From Cryptomeria japonica (lineage: Eukaryota; Streptophyta; Pinopsida; Cupressales; Cupressaceae), in assembly GCF_030272615.1 (NCBI RefSeq), contig NC_081409.1, positions 206,567,190 through 206,631,189 on the forward strand: a stretch of DNA of 64,000 nt, written 5' to 3'. The notes under the pieces are model-generated. The model searched no databases. It was not told the origin of the DNA and was given only the letters and a program-made list of their open reading frames with translations. The position numbers and the translations under genes were made by a program. Shown one piece after another: positions 37,901 to 51,000 of the stretch; position 1 is the first letter of the stretch; each line of letters opens with the position of its first letter.

Positions 37901-40900
37901 GAGACAAAGCCAATCCCCTAACAAAACCATATGCCAAAAGGAGCTAATCAAAAAGACCTAAAAAAATTAGGAATCCAATTCCAAACTTCCCAAGCTCTGG
38001 AAAAAAGAAAAAAAAAAGATATTCTTGAGTCTCAAATTGTCCACAAAATGGACAACGCAGATTAGAAACTGTTGAGACATGGACCAGCTAGGACTCGAAC
38101 CTAGGACCTTTCATACGCTATTGGAGTGCTCTACCACTGAGCTACTAGCCCCTCTTGGACCAGTCCATCGTTGGTCCAGGTGTGGCTTATTTCTAACACC
38201 AACACCCCCCCTTAAGCCACACCTCTCGTGTGCTTGGGGCTCCTAGCCTGGACCTAGCTCTGATACCATGTATGTGAAGAACTGATGCTATATAGACTAA
38301 AGGCGAATCCCATTCATGGGCATAATCCTAGATGCAAATACCTCCATTAAAGAGAGCAGACTTCATCATCAAAAGGTGCAGACCTGTGTACTTCATATTG
38401 ATATTGAAGACAGGTTATCAAAGCTCTGAGACATCATATCAGACCTGGAGCAGATCTAAAGAAGAACGCTGTTTATATCTGATTTGGTGCAGTCTTGGTC
38501 AAGCTTGTGTGCTGACCTAGTTATCAGATTAGAACAAACAGATTGTTGTTTGTTCATCATCATTAGCATTAAAGGGATAAGTATTGTAATCTATCCAATT
38601 GGTGACAATCAGATCTGAGGATCATTCCTTGCTGGGTTTTCCTCCAAGAGGGAGGTTTTCCAGGGTAACTCGTGTTTTGTGTTATATTGTTTATGCATTT
38701 CATTTAGACTATGTTTGTTTAATTGTTCAGCTAACCTTCATGTTAATATAAGTTGTCAAAGATACAATTCTGATTTTTGTTCTTACTGTTAATCTGAGAC
38801 CTAAAATCCAACATGGTATCAGAGCCAGGTCCAAGCTAGGAGCCCCAAGCACACGAGAGGTGTGGCTTAAGGGGGGGTGTTGGTGTTAGAAATAAGCCAC
38901 ACCCGGACCGACAATGGACTGGTCCAAGAGGGGCCAGTAGCTCAGTGGTAGAGTACTCCAATAGCGTATGGAAGGTCCTAGGTTTGAGTCCTAGCTGGTC
39001 CATGTCTCAACAAGGTATCAGAGCTAAGGTCATACTAACATTCAGATTTCAGTAAAGTTTTTTTTGTTTTTCAGATTCAGATGATAGCAGGGTTGAAGAG
39101 AGACTTGATGGGGCACTCAACTTTGCCTCTCGAAAGGTTCGTACTACTTTCACCCTTAAGGAGAATATTTTACGAAAGGTTGGGACTCAGGTTGAAGAGT
39201 AAGGGCATTGGCAGGTCCACATCATGGGTATGTAGGATTCAAGAGATGCCTTCAAGAAAGGCTCACTTCTCTTGAACATTTGCTTTGAAGTACTCTGCTA
39301 TTATGACCCTAGTTGGGGTCCTATCTAAAGATAAGGTCATTCTAACTTATTTTCTTTCACATTAAGAGTATTATCGAGGGTTTGCATATTTTCTAGGCTT
39401 TGTAATTTTCCTTGTGATAAGTATTCTTGTCCAAACCCTAGATTGACATATTTTTCATGATCCTTAACCCTTGATGTGATATGATCGAATATTGACAATG
39501 GTTGAAGTCTTTTAAATGATAGACTTATTTTGCTTCTAGATATCCAACATCTATTATTGGACCTAGGTGTTGATGGACATAAATTGCAAATCTTCTCTTG
39601 TTCCATTATTGTTGTCTTGTGCTCCTAAATGTCATAGAAAGGCCTCTTTCGATTGGCCTTGATCATTTCTTCACCTTGGCATGGTATGTCAATTATTGTT
39701 GAATAGTGCTTCCCTAGACAATGATTTATCTATACATGAGAGCAACATATCATTGTTAATTAGTTATGATGATGTGTTGATAGTTGAAGTTAGTCTATGT
39801 TCAGTAAAATAGCATATGCAGTAAAAGATGAATGATTCAATACAATAGTGGTTTCTTCTTCTTTATTCATATGCTTGTGATTTTGAGATGCCTCAGGTTG
39901 AGGTAAGCATTTCACTTGATAGTTTTGGGCCTCTTCAATCCTAGCTGAATATAATTAGGTTCTTGCCCGGCTAAGTATGAAGACTTTGTTCTACTTGATA
40001 TTATATGTACATGATCAACCATATTGTGATTAATCTATAAGACTCTTTCAGGTTTGGCTATTCGGATATTGACTAAGTTATATATTAGCCTCATCCATCT
40101 CTCAGGGTCAAAGGTGAATTATTTGAAAAAAAAAAAAAAAAAAATCCTTGGTAAGGTTGATTTTGACAATTTATGACTCGAGTTGTAATTGATCTCTTCT
40201 GAGTTCAAGTTATATCCTTTAGGAAAATTAAAATTCCACTCGTGATATCAATACAATCAGGATGAAACTCATAACTACATTTTTGTAGTAATATTAATAT
40301 CTCTTAATCCATGAATCTTTGTATGTGTTTGATACTTCACAGGTTGCTATGCCTCTTTGCTGAGATAAAGGTGGCCTCTCAATCTTCAGAGGTTCTTAGG
40401 GTTAAGAATGCTGGAGGATTGCCAATCAATGAAAGAGATAAGCTTTCCTTATGTTTGATGATTTCTCTTCAAGATGGTTCTTGCTTCAAAGTTTCAGAGG
40501 GAGCTTGAAAAAGGTATGAAAGCCTATACAAACCTTCAACTCATTTACTTACTGAAGAAGATGTCCAAAGGTACGCCATAGGTCCTTTCACAGAATGTGA
40601 AAATAAGAGAAAAGCAAATTAGCATCTTCAGTTTTATATGATGTCTGGTTCTTTTGTTAATTCTTATATTTGGTTAAGGATTAAGAAGGAGTCCTAGGAT
40701 TCCCACAATCCTCAATGAATACTTGGTATAAAAGAATTGACAATCATTTATTAAGCGTAGGGTTTTGTAATATATTGTGAATTCTTATTTCTGATGTGGA
40801 TGAATTAAGAATCTAAAATTTAATGCTTTACTTTCTAGGGTTAGAAGTATGTCCAGGATCTAACCAAGTATTCTAAGTCAAGTATACTATTGATATTTGA

Positions 40901-43900
40901 TGGATTGTAAACATTTATGTAAACTAACTTAGAGAAGTTGAGGATGTCTGCAGCTAAGTCTGATTTACAGATCCATCTAAAGATAGGCAGTTGATTGTTG
41001 GGTTCTTCAGCTAATTCATGATCAAGGTTGTGTATGTTGTTCTTGCCAAGCATACCCTGAAGTATTTTTGCTAAGCACAGATGATTGTGAGTTGAAGCTG
41101 TTATCACCTAGACTATTGGACAAGAAGTGACACAAATAGGAAAGACACTTCAAACACCTTGTTCCAGCTTGGAAACTCTATAATCTATTAGGACTACAGT
41201 AAACAGTCCTCAGTTGTACTGAGTATTGCCGAAGCTGAATTCATTGGAGCATGAACTGTATCAAGGAAACTGTGTGGCTTTTCAAATTCTTGTTGAATTG
41301 TTTCTTATAATTATTTATTATCAGGGTTGTATAGTGATACTTGACAATTCAGTGTCTTATGACAGGTCAATCCTGTGTTGCACATGTTCTCACCAAGTCT
41401 TTTGAAGCTTGAATACTTCATAAGATAGACTTGGAGCTATGGAGAACACTACCTTGGTTGAGAAGAAGTCTCAACCTCAGTGATGCATTGTGTTGCATCA
41501 ACCACCCTCTGCGGGCTATGTAAGGTGGATCCCATCTATGCTTGTGTGCTAGATGGAATCTCATCCTATGCTTGTGTGCTGGATGAAAGATGTGCTAGAT
41601 CTACTCTATGCTTGTGTGCTAGATGGAATCTCATCCTATGCTTGTGTGCTAGATGAAAGATGTGCTAGATCCACTCTATGCTTGTGTGGCAGATGAAACT
41701 TCATCCTATGCTTGTGTGCTGGATGGAAGGTGTGCTGGATGGAAGGTGTGCTAGATGGAAGATTATGGTTATTCCCTTCTTTGCTTATGTGCAAGATTAT
41801 GAATTTTTTATGTTATACTCTTCTCTGGGAGAAGATTGAGGTAAAGGTATTACACTCTTCTCTAGGTGAAGATTAAAGGAGAATATTGTGTGCAAGATGT
41901 AAATAAAGAAGATTAAAATGGAAGTTCTCCTTCATCCTTAGCAGACAATGAATGGCAACGCAAGATGAATACTATGGGTTATTATTCGTGATGTTATTTC
42001 TAGCTACTTGTTGTAATCCTCTCTAAAAGAGTGTTGGCTAATTTCAGAATACAAGATATAGATTGCATGTATTACTTAGGGCCGGGCCCTAATCATGTAA
42101 CTTGGTTGTAAGATTATTTTTCTCCCTAGTTAAGAGGGAGTGTTGTTTGTAACTAGTTCGAAAATTAATTATAAAGCAAAAATCAAATTACCCAAGGCAA
42201 CATTTGATTTTTTGCTAGATATCCACACCCAAAGGTAGCGTGGGCATTCAAACTAACACTGGCGCCAAATTCAATATATGGCCGACCCTATATGATATAA
42301 GGTGGAAGCATTCAAATATATATATATTAGCGTGGGAAATCAAATTTGAAGTTGGCGCCAATTACTTATTGGGCCGACCCAATAAGTCAGCAAGCACCAT
42401 ATATATATCGTGTCATTTGGAGTGCATAAAATAAGTTTTTCAAGCAAATAATTCTGCTCCAAAAGATTGATGCGAACTCTACCTTTGCCCTATGGTGCGA
42501 AATTCTCCAGTCATACAGTGCGAACCTTCTCAACTATTATGTGCAATCAGTATATGAAGAATCTGAGCCAACTTGGTGTGAACTATCTCTGCTGTTAGGA
42601 GCAATCCGTGCCTGAAGAATCTGATCCATTGTATGTGAAGAACTGATGCTATATAGACTAAAGGCGAATCCCATTCATGGGCATAATCCTAGATGCAAAT
42701 ACCTCCATTAAAGAGTGCAGACTTCATCATCAAAAGGTGCAGACCTGTGTACTTCATATTGATATTGAAGACAGGTTATCAAAGCTCTGAGACATCATAT
42801 CAGACCTGGAGCAGATCTAAAGAAGAAGGCTGTTTATATCTGATTTGGTGCAGTCTTGGTCAAGCTTGTGTGCTGACCTAGTTATCAGATTAGAACAAAC
42901 AGATTGTTGTTTGTTCATCATCATTAGCATTAAAGGGATAAGTATTGTAATCTATCCAATTGGTGACAATCAGATCTGAGGATCATTCCTTGTTGGGTTT
43001 TCCTCCAAGAGGGAGGTTTTCCAGGGTAACTCGTGTTTTGTGTTATATTGTTTATGCATTTCATTTAGACTATGTTTGTTTAATTGTTCAGCTAACCTTC
43101 ATGTTAATATAAGTTGTCAAAGATACAATTCTGATTTTTGTTCTTACTGTTAATCTGAGACCTAAAATCCAACAGAAACCCCCAAATGCGTTTAGCAAGA
43201 ACCAAGCGGAAGGCTTTGTAAATTATGCATTAAGGTAAAATGGGCCAATTTAGGCTCAAGAATAGCCAACCAAATAGCCTAGAATTTGTAATGTCGAGTA
43301 CCATGAGAAGACTGGAGCTACCAGCAATGGTTCATCTGACCAACCATAGGAAGATGATGAGAAAACCACAAATATCCTTTACAAGGCTTATAATTACAAA
43401 ATGGTGTATCACGATACCATTTCCAATCCTTCCACCAAGACTCATTTGACCCCAATTTTGTGAATCAATTGGAGAGGAATAGCATCAATAATAGCCTAAA
43501 ATGTCTTCTTATCTTGATTAGATAGCTTGGATTTTCTTTTAATTTTTGACCAAGAAAGAAAATTCTTAGTGTCTCTCTAAATGAGATCTGGTAGAATTAT
43601 AATGCCTTGCTTAAAAAATTCCAAGACATGGATCCATGGCACTTTTGGGCCAGAGGGCAATCTTGTAAAAGAAGAATAGGAAAACACCAAATAAATTGTT
43701 GATTGACTGAAAGGTCATTGTGGAAATCATTTCCCACTGATAGAAGCAAGGTTCAATAACAAAAGTGTCTTAAATCTAAATTAGTTTCCTCATGGTGAGA
43801 AGAGTGCCAAGATCAAATGCTTTCCAAATTAGCAATCTGAAAGGCAAACCTGAACTGATACAATGCCTAATGAGAATTTTCCAAGCTTCATTTACCTCAA

Positions 43901-44943
43901 AAGCCCTAAGAATCCATTTAGCACATAGGGAAATACCTTGTCGATGGATTAAAAGAAATCCTAAGCCACCAACGTCGTGGGCAAGATGATAGTATTCCCA
44001 AGCAAGAAAATGAAATCCTTGGTGCCCATCATTGGAGGCCGAGAAAAGATCAAATAAAATTTTCATTCTTTTAATAAGAGGCTTTTGAAGACACCCAACA
44101 AGAGAAAGAATAAACATTAGTGGTAGCCAAAACTTCAGAACAAATTAGGAATTTTTTGAAAAGGATGCCCAAAACTGGTTTATAGTGTACGTGTTAGCCT
44201 TTTAAACCATAATTCTTGCACACGATGGAATTACAAATTGTCTTTTTATCAATAAAGGAATGAAGTAAATGATATAAATATGTCCTTAATTATTTTTGAA
44301 CATGATTAAGATATAACTTTTCACATGATTAGTCATGAGGTTTTATAGAATGTTTACCCTATAAGTGCCCCAAATAGAATGGGCCAATAAGGCAAGTCCA
44401 ATTATTACCAAAATCTTGAGGATAAATCAAGGCATGAAAACTCAATTATGTGGCATCTAACATGCATCTCCAAGGTAAAATTCTACTTGTTGATCCTTTT
44501 AAAACCCCTTGCTTTCTCTGTTTTCCTTTATCTGCCTATCACATGTTCATGTTTCTCTTAATGATACATTCATCGTGGTATTTGCAGCATTTGACACAGC
44601 ATTTGTTAGATTGCCACAATTTTTTATGTTCACCATGGCCATTTCATATTTGCTCTAGTGAATTGATAACTATTGAAAGTAGTGATTTCAATACTCTGTT
44701 TGCATGTATAAATTACTTCCAAAACATGAGTATATCATTCACTCTCCCTTCAATTTTTCTCATTTTCGATCCACTTTTGTTGCCAATCATACAATGCCAT
44801 ATTCATGTACAAAGTATGCAAGCTTGGTCATTTTAAAGGGTTTGGTTGGAGAAAGCCCTATGGTTGCAATATAAACTCTATAAAGGCTTTCCTAGAAACC
44901 ATTACCACGATCAAATTTGAAATTAGTTTTATTCAAGCAACCA

Positions 44944-45015
<72 letters not shown>

Positions 45016-48000
45016 TATTTCAAACCCTACAGTATGTTCGTGAGCGCTTTACTTGGAAAGGGCTTGAGGCGGATGTTCTACAGTATGTTAGAAAGTGCCC
45101 TGTTTGTCAGGAGCATACATACCTTGCTGGTTTACTTCAGCCACTTCCAATACCTGACAGGAAGTGGGCATGTTTATCTATGGATTTCATCACAGGATTA
45201 TCGAGGGCACAGGGACGTGATTGCATATTTGTGGTTGTAGATCGTTTGACGAAGTATGCACACTTCTATCCGATCACCACCACTTATTCAGCTATACAGG
45301 TAGCAAAGTTGTTCTTTAGGGAGGTATTCAGATTACATGGCTTGCCTCGGACCATTGTCAATGATAGGGATACTCGGTTCATAAGCCATTTTTGGCAGGA
45401 GCTTTTCAAACTTTGTGGGACCAAGCTTGCACCGAGCACCAATTACCACCCTCAGACTGATGGTCAGACCGAGATAGTTAACAAATGGGTGGAGGGATAC
45501 CTCAGGAACTACATTTCAGGGCAGCAGAAGGCGTGGGTGAAGTGGATTTACCTCTGTGAGTATTGTTACAATACCACTCACCACATGTCCATTCAGATGA
45601 TACCATTTACAGCACTGTACGGGTATGAGCCTCCTAGTTTCATTGACTTATTGTTGAGAAACAGTAGGGTGCCTAGTGCGGGAGATATGCTACAGGAGAG
45701 CCAGGGCATTGTAAAGGCTCTTAAGGAGAATATAGCCAAGGCACAGAATCAGCAAAAGCAATATGCTGATCAGAAGAGGACAGAGAGGTCATTTGAGGTA
45801 GGAGACATGGTGTATTTGATGTTGCAGCCCTATCGGCAGTCTACTCTCAGGAAGAGTGGAGCAGAGAAGCTCAAGCCACAATATTATGGTCCTTTCAGAG
45901 TGACCAGGCGTATAGGTGAGGTGGCTTATGAGTTGGATTTACCGGAAGATAGCAGAGTACACAATGTGTTTCACGTGTCACGTCTAAAAAAGGCGTTAGG
46001 ACACCGTATTGTTCCTTCTACAGTTTTACCACCCCTGGATGATGAGGGGAAGTTGATACTTGTACCTGAAGCTATCATTGAGTTCAAGGAGAGGAATTTT
46101 AGGAGACGCACTATCACAGATTACTTGGTGAAATGGAAGGATTTGCTGGTAGAGGATGCTACTTGAGAGAGAGAGGAGATTTTACAGCATCCGGAGTTGA
46201 GATTGCTTGAGGACAAGCAATTTCAGGAGGGGCGGACTGTGATGTCCCCTTCTAGTTGACATCTATCAGCTGGGTAGATTAGCCTATCACTGACCCTCGT
46301 AGGCTGATGAGGTTGGTTAGTGTAAGAACCTACCAAGGGCTCTCAACTCGGACAACGGAGGTTTAGTTGAACCTATTGCATTTTATGTTTTGTACTTTGC
46401 AATTTCTAACAACAAGGGCTAGTTTTGAACAAATAGTATGCAAAAAGCAATATTGGAAAGAGCTGGAAATTAATTGAACTTCAGAAAATAGGATTATCAA
46501 ACCCTTATTACATCCAATTTGCATAAACACCTTCAATCAAGAAATCAGACAAGACCAAGAACTTTTATTGTCAAATACCTCAAATTTATGAAACCCCTTA
46601 TTTGTCTTTGCTACCGTACAGCAATAAATAATGACAGCAAAATTATTTATCAGTCCAAACTACCCGAAATGGTGAGTTTAGCAGCTCAAACTAAAGCTAC
46701 CAGTTAGGCGTCTCCTTTAGGATTTATTTCAAAAATTTTGGACGACTCCTTCAACAAAATCGTACCCTTTCAAGGAAGAAAGGTACGGCAGATCTGCAGG
46801 ACGTACATGCACAAAAAAACCCCAGCTGTAAACACACTTATTTCTGCCTCTGCTCTGACTCTGTGGCTGCAATCAATCCTTTGCATAAAATCAATAAAAC
46901 CCTATCTAATCTGCCCTATCTTGGTTCCTGGATAAAAGCAACTAAAAAGAAAAATCAACTGATATTTCATAGCCTCTAATGCTGATGCACAGAAATCCAC
47001 CGTTTTCCTATACCAATACTCTCAGATCATCCACAGGAAGAAACCCCTGTTGAAACCCTCAAGCCAAAATCTCCTCAGAGAAAACTCAATATCAAATCAT
47101 CACCTAATGAAAAGAAGACCTAAAAACTTATTTTATCTCCTCCTTTAGGGTTTGGCGCAATTCCCAAGAAAAGTACAATTTGGCATTTAAATGATGTTTT
47201 AACTTTTAATATTTATTTTTGACTATTGAGGCTTCAAAAATAAATCATTTCCAGTTTAATATTAAAGTGGCCCCATCCAATGAGAAATAGACCCTCACTT
47301 AAGTTATAACTTAAAGTGACTTTAAAATATTAAAACATTAAAGTTTGCCACATAATATTTAATTAAAGTAATTCAATATTGATATCTCTCCAAGTACTCA
47401 TCACAAATGCCTGTCGTCAAAACTGGAGATTGCCAAACAATGCTCTGTCACTGCTCATACTGTTCACTCTGAAGATGGAGAATCGGTCTCTAGGAGATCC
47501 TCTAACCAACCTCATCAGCCTATGAGGGTCAATGATAGGCTAATCTACCAAGCTGACAGATGTCAACTAGAAGGGGACATCACAGTTAGAGGGTCTTCTG
47601 GAGATTGATTCTTCATCTTCAAAGTGAGCATTACAGAACTGGCTTTCATTTGAGGTCTCCAGGACTCCGTTTGAGATACTTTCTATTTTTAGCAGTCCCG
47701 CTATTTTTAGCCAATTGGGTTGGGCAGTGGCAAAGTATGGTTTGGCAGTCTCTAGTTCTGACGGCAGGCAATTATGATGGATACTTACAGAGATATCAAT
47801 ATTTAATTACTTTAATTAAATATTAAGTGGCAAACTTTAATGTTTTAATATTATTAAGTCACTTTAAGTTATAACTTAAGTGAGGGTCTATTTCTCATTG
47901 GATGGGGCCACTTTTTATATTAGACTGGAGATGATTTATTTTTGACGCCTCAATTGTCAAAAAAAAATATTAAAAGTTTAAACATCTTTTAAATGATAAA

Positions 48001-51000
48001 ATCGTGCAACTTGGGAAGCTGCGCCAATTAGGGCTGCAGCCCTAATTCGTCCTTTGGTGAGTTTATAAGGGTGCCTTGGGTTTTGAAAAGGATTATGTGA
48101 TTGAAGATATTCTGATTTTTGCTATGAGAAGAGACTTGACCAAGGGTTTTCAGCAGAAGATTATTCTGCAGGTGATCGGAGGTATTGGTGCAAGGAAACG
48201 TTGGATTCTTGTTCAACAACATTAGAGTCTGTTAAATACCAGATGATTTTGTTACTGTTGGTTTCATACAGAGACCAAGTTTGAGCAAATTGGATAAAGA
48301 GGCATTGTTCTTTGAAGAGGGTTTGATAACTACAGCTAGAGGAGAAATAAAGAAATTCTGAAGTGATTGGTTGCTGATTTGACCTGCTTTGGAAGCCATA
48401 CCCTAGATAGTTGGAAGACTGCGATTTTGGCAAGGGAGCTTCTAAAAACCATGGAATAATTACTAAAGGTGGCGCCTAGTCTTCCTTGACACTTTGAGCT
48501 ATTGCATGGGCGATTCTGGTTAGTATTGAATAAACAGTGATCTGCTGTCATAAATTTGTTTGCATGAACAGCAAGGGTTTGATGAATTTCCAATCAGAAA
48601 ATCAGTAATTTACCTATGAAATTATTCTATTATTATTGTCTTAGCATTCCATGGAATATTAGTGTTGTTTGAATGTTATAAGAGACCTCAGGCTGAAATT
48701 AATAAATTTCCAGATTATAGCACTATTTTTTTTTTCCTTAATATCTTGTCAAAACTTGTTTTATCTGTCAAAAACAATTGCTATTGCAACACAAACGCAC
48801 CAGGCTCAACTAAGCGGACAGAGACAATCAACACAGTCTGTGAAAGGTTCTTACATACATTGACGCATCAAATCAACTCTGCATCTAAAGTACACTATTT
48901 TAGGTGTGAATTCCTTGTTTTAAGTAGCATAGATTTGTCTTCTTGCTTTGTTAGATTTAAAAAATATATTTGTTTGTTGCTTATGAAATTGGAATTGAAC
49001 TGTCTATTTAAAGTAAAGATTACTTGTCATATTCCCAAACCTGCATAATTGCTGAATATGAAACTTCAATAGGATTCAAACGCTTGAGACTGATCAATCA
49101 ATGATCTAAATTCCATGCTCTATTCCTTCACATCTGTTTGAATATGCTTGTGAACATTTGTTTCCAATGATTTCCCTATAGAATCTTTTTTTCCTATAAA
49201 AGATCTTTCCCACAAGATTTCTTCAAGGAACATATACAAACATCTCAAAAGAAATTTCTAGTAGAAGTACTAGGAAGATCTTCAATGAAAATAAATTGTA
49301 GAGGATATTTGACTTATTCAAGACAACAAAGAAATTAGCAATAGTGTGCTCATTTCTAAACATTTTATTGCTTCTTGTGATTCTACTCAGAAAATATCTA
49401 TTTTGTTTAGAGAATATTAATTATCTCATGAAAAGAAATTGAATTTCCTATGCTTGCATAAAAGAGGTTAAAGTTTAGTTGCATAATCTCACTTAGCTAA
49501 TTAATTGCATTAAATTAATTAAAGACATTTCATTGATTAGGTGTATTTAATTCATTTTTTATTATACCAAGGGCATATTACACTCATATGGATGCAAAAA
49601 CGTCCATCAACAAAGACTAGAAGCATTTAATTTAGACATACACGCGTGATGGTTGTTGTACACCTGTTGTGAAGCTTCCAATACAAGCCCCTTGCCTATT
49701 TTATTACTCCCATTCATTTTTGTTCTTTATCAACACACACACAGATCTACAAAGGGTAACTATCTAGGAGACTGTCCCAATAGTTGTCATCAATCCCAGA
49801 GCTGGTCCTTGAAACATATAATTCTTCATTGAGTGATATAAAAATCAATTGAATATCCTAGTGGTAGGTGCCTATATACTGTGGTTGGATACATTATGAG
49901 TAATGTTTCTATGAAGTTCACTTATTCCACTACAAACTGTCCAATCTTGAGAACCAGATGCCACAACTAAGACTTTCAGATGGTGATAACCATCATATCA
50001 AGATTATTCCAGACACAAAACAATATAACTAAATTCTAAAACATAAAAAATTCCGTATTGCTTAAGAATCAAGATATTCTTGAAATTGTACAAGAAACAC
50101 AATTTTATCTCTCAACACTTAACATTCTTGAAATTACTATTCTCGAAATATAAGCTTGCAATAACTAAAACACAAGCCTTCCTTGGAAAAGACAGTTCTT
50201 ATTGTGTTTTTTCCTTCTATAAATTTTAAAATTTACAATAAACAGCTGTTGTTGTCCACTGTTTATTTGCTGCATAACTAAGTGGAGAGGATACTTGACA
50301 ATTGCATTTTTTGTTGAGGCTAACTACAGCCCCTCCATCTTTCACATTCTCATTTGTATCATACATAAGTGCCAGCTGGATCTATAGTTTCTCATCTTCC
50401 TCTTGTGGTGTTGCCCAGAACGTTTTGAAGCTGCTAACATATTCATTGTGCTCCAAGGGTACTTACTCAACCTGACGAATCTCTGGCTAAACCTGATTTA
50501 AATAGCTCACCATGGAATTGTTCGTTGTGTTGGCATGCATGCCGACTTCCTGCACTTTTTGATATCTTGTGTTGAAATAGTCACTCAAAATTTTTAGAAT
50601 TCTGCTCTGCATCCTTGAAAATATATGCACATTGAGGTGGCATCTAGTCATCATTAGGCCAATAGGTTCGTCCAAGTAAACATGTCCAGGTTCAATGTAT
50701 CATACTCATTCAATGATGGAGTAAATGACACATGGCAATGCATTGAAATTTGTTCAACATACCTAACTTATTTTCTCATTGGTGCACATTCAAAGATGGA
50801 CATGTGTCCCAAATAATGTAATTATTTCATTGGTCAAGAAAGAGTTAGTTGTAACAAACCCTCATTAGGGTTTCATTGTTAAATCTTGGCCATTGATTTG
50901 AAAATCAATTTGGGCCCTTCATTGTAATATGACCTCTATAGAAGGCTCGGTGCTCTCATTTATAAAGGGGGATAGTTAGAAATCAGAACTAGAGTAGATT

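Larger units (their letters stand above)
38065..43179 (+). mobile_element. rearranged Ty1/copia element with inverted TRIM-like arms
   Basis: Insertion 38070-43174 (5,105 bp) between GAAAC at 38065-38069 and 43175-43179, inside a LINE. Order: inverted 199-bp module (38070-38268); 545-bp LTR part (38269-38813); direct copy of the module (38814-39012); second primer-site-like sequence AGGTATCAGAGCTAAGG (39013); decayed gag to RNase H; purine tract; full 3' LTR (42141-43174). The 5' LTR lacks its first 489 bp, replaced by the inverted module. The two 545-bp LTR parts differ at only about three positions, so the insertion is young. Confidence 0.85.

Noticed and set aside
38080-39002. Two functional tRNA genes
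   Set aside because: The anticodon arm is irregular and both copies lie inside LTR-like modules of a mobile element, so they are more likely Pol III-type promoters of that module.
40126-40144. A-run as the tail of a separate LINE or SINE insertion
   Set aside because: No recognisable element sequence precedes it and no target duplication was found; it is probably a simple A-run in the copia internal region.
44805-45015. N-terminal part of the long chromovirus frame, including a Ser-Leu run
   Set aside because: This part is upstream DNA and a TC/AC microsatellite that happens to be open; similarity to pol starts only after it.
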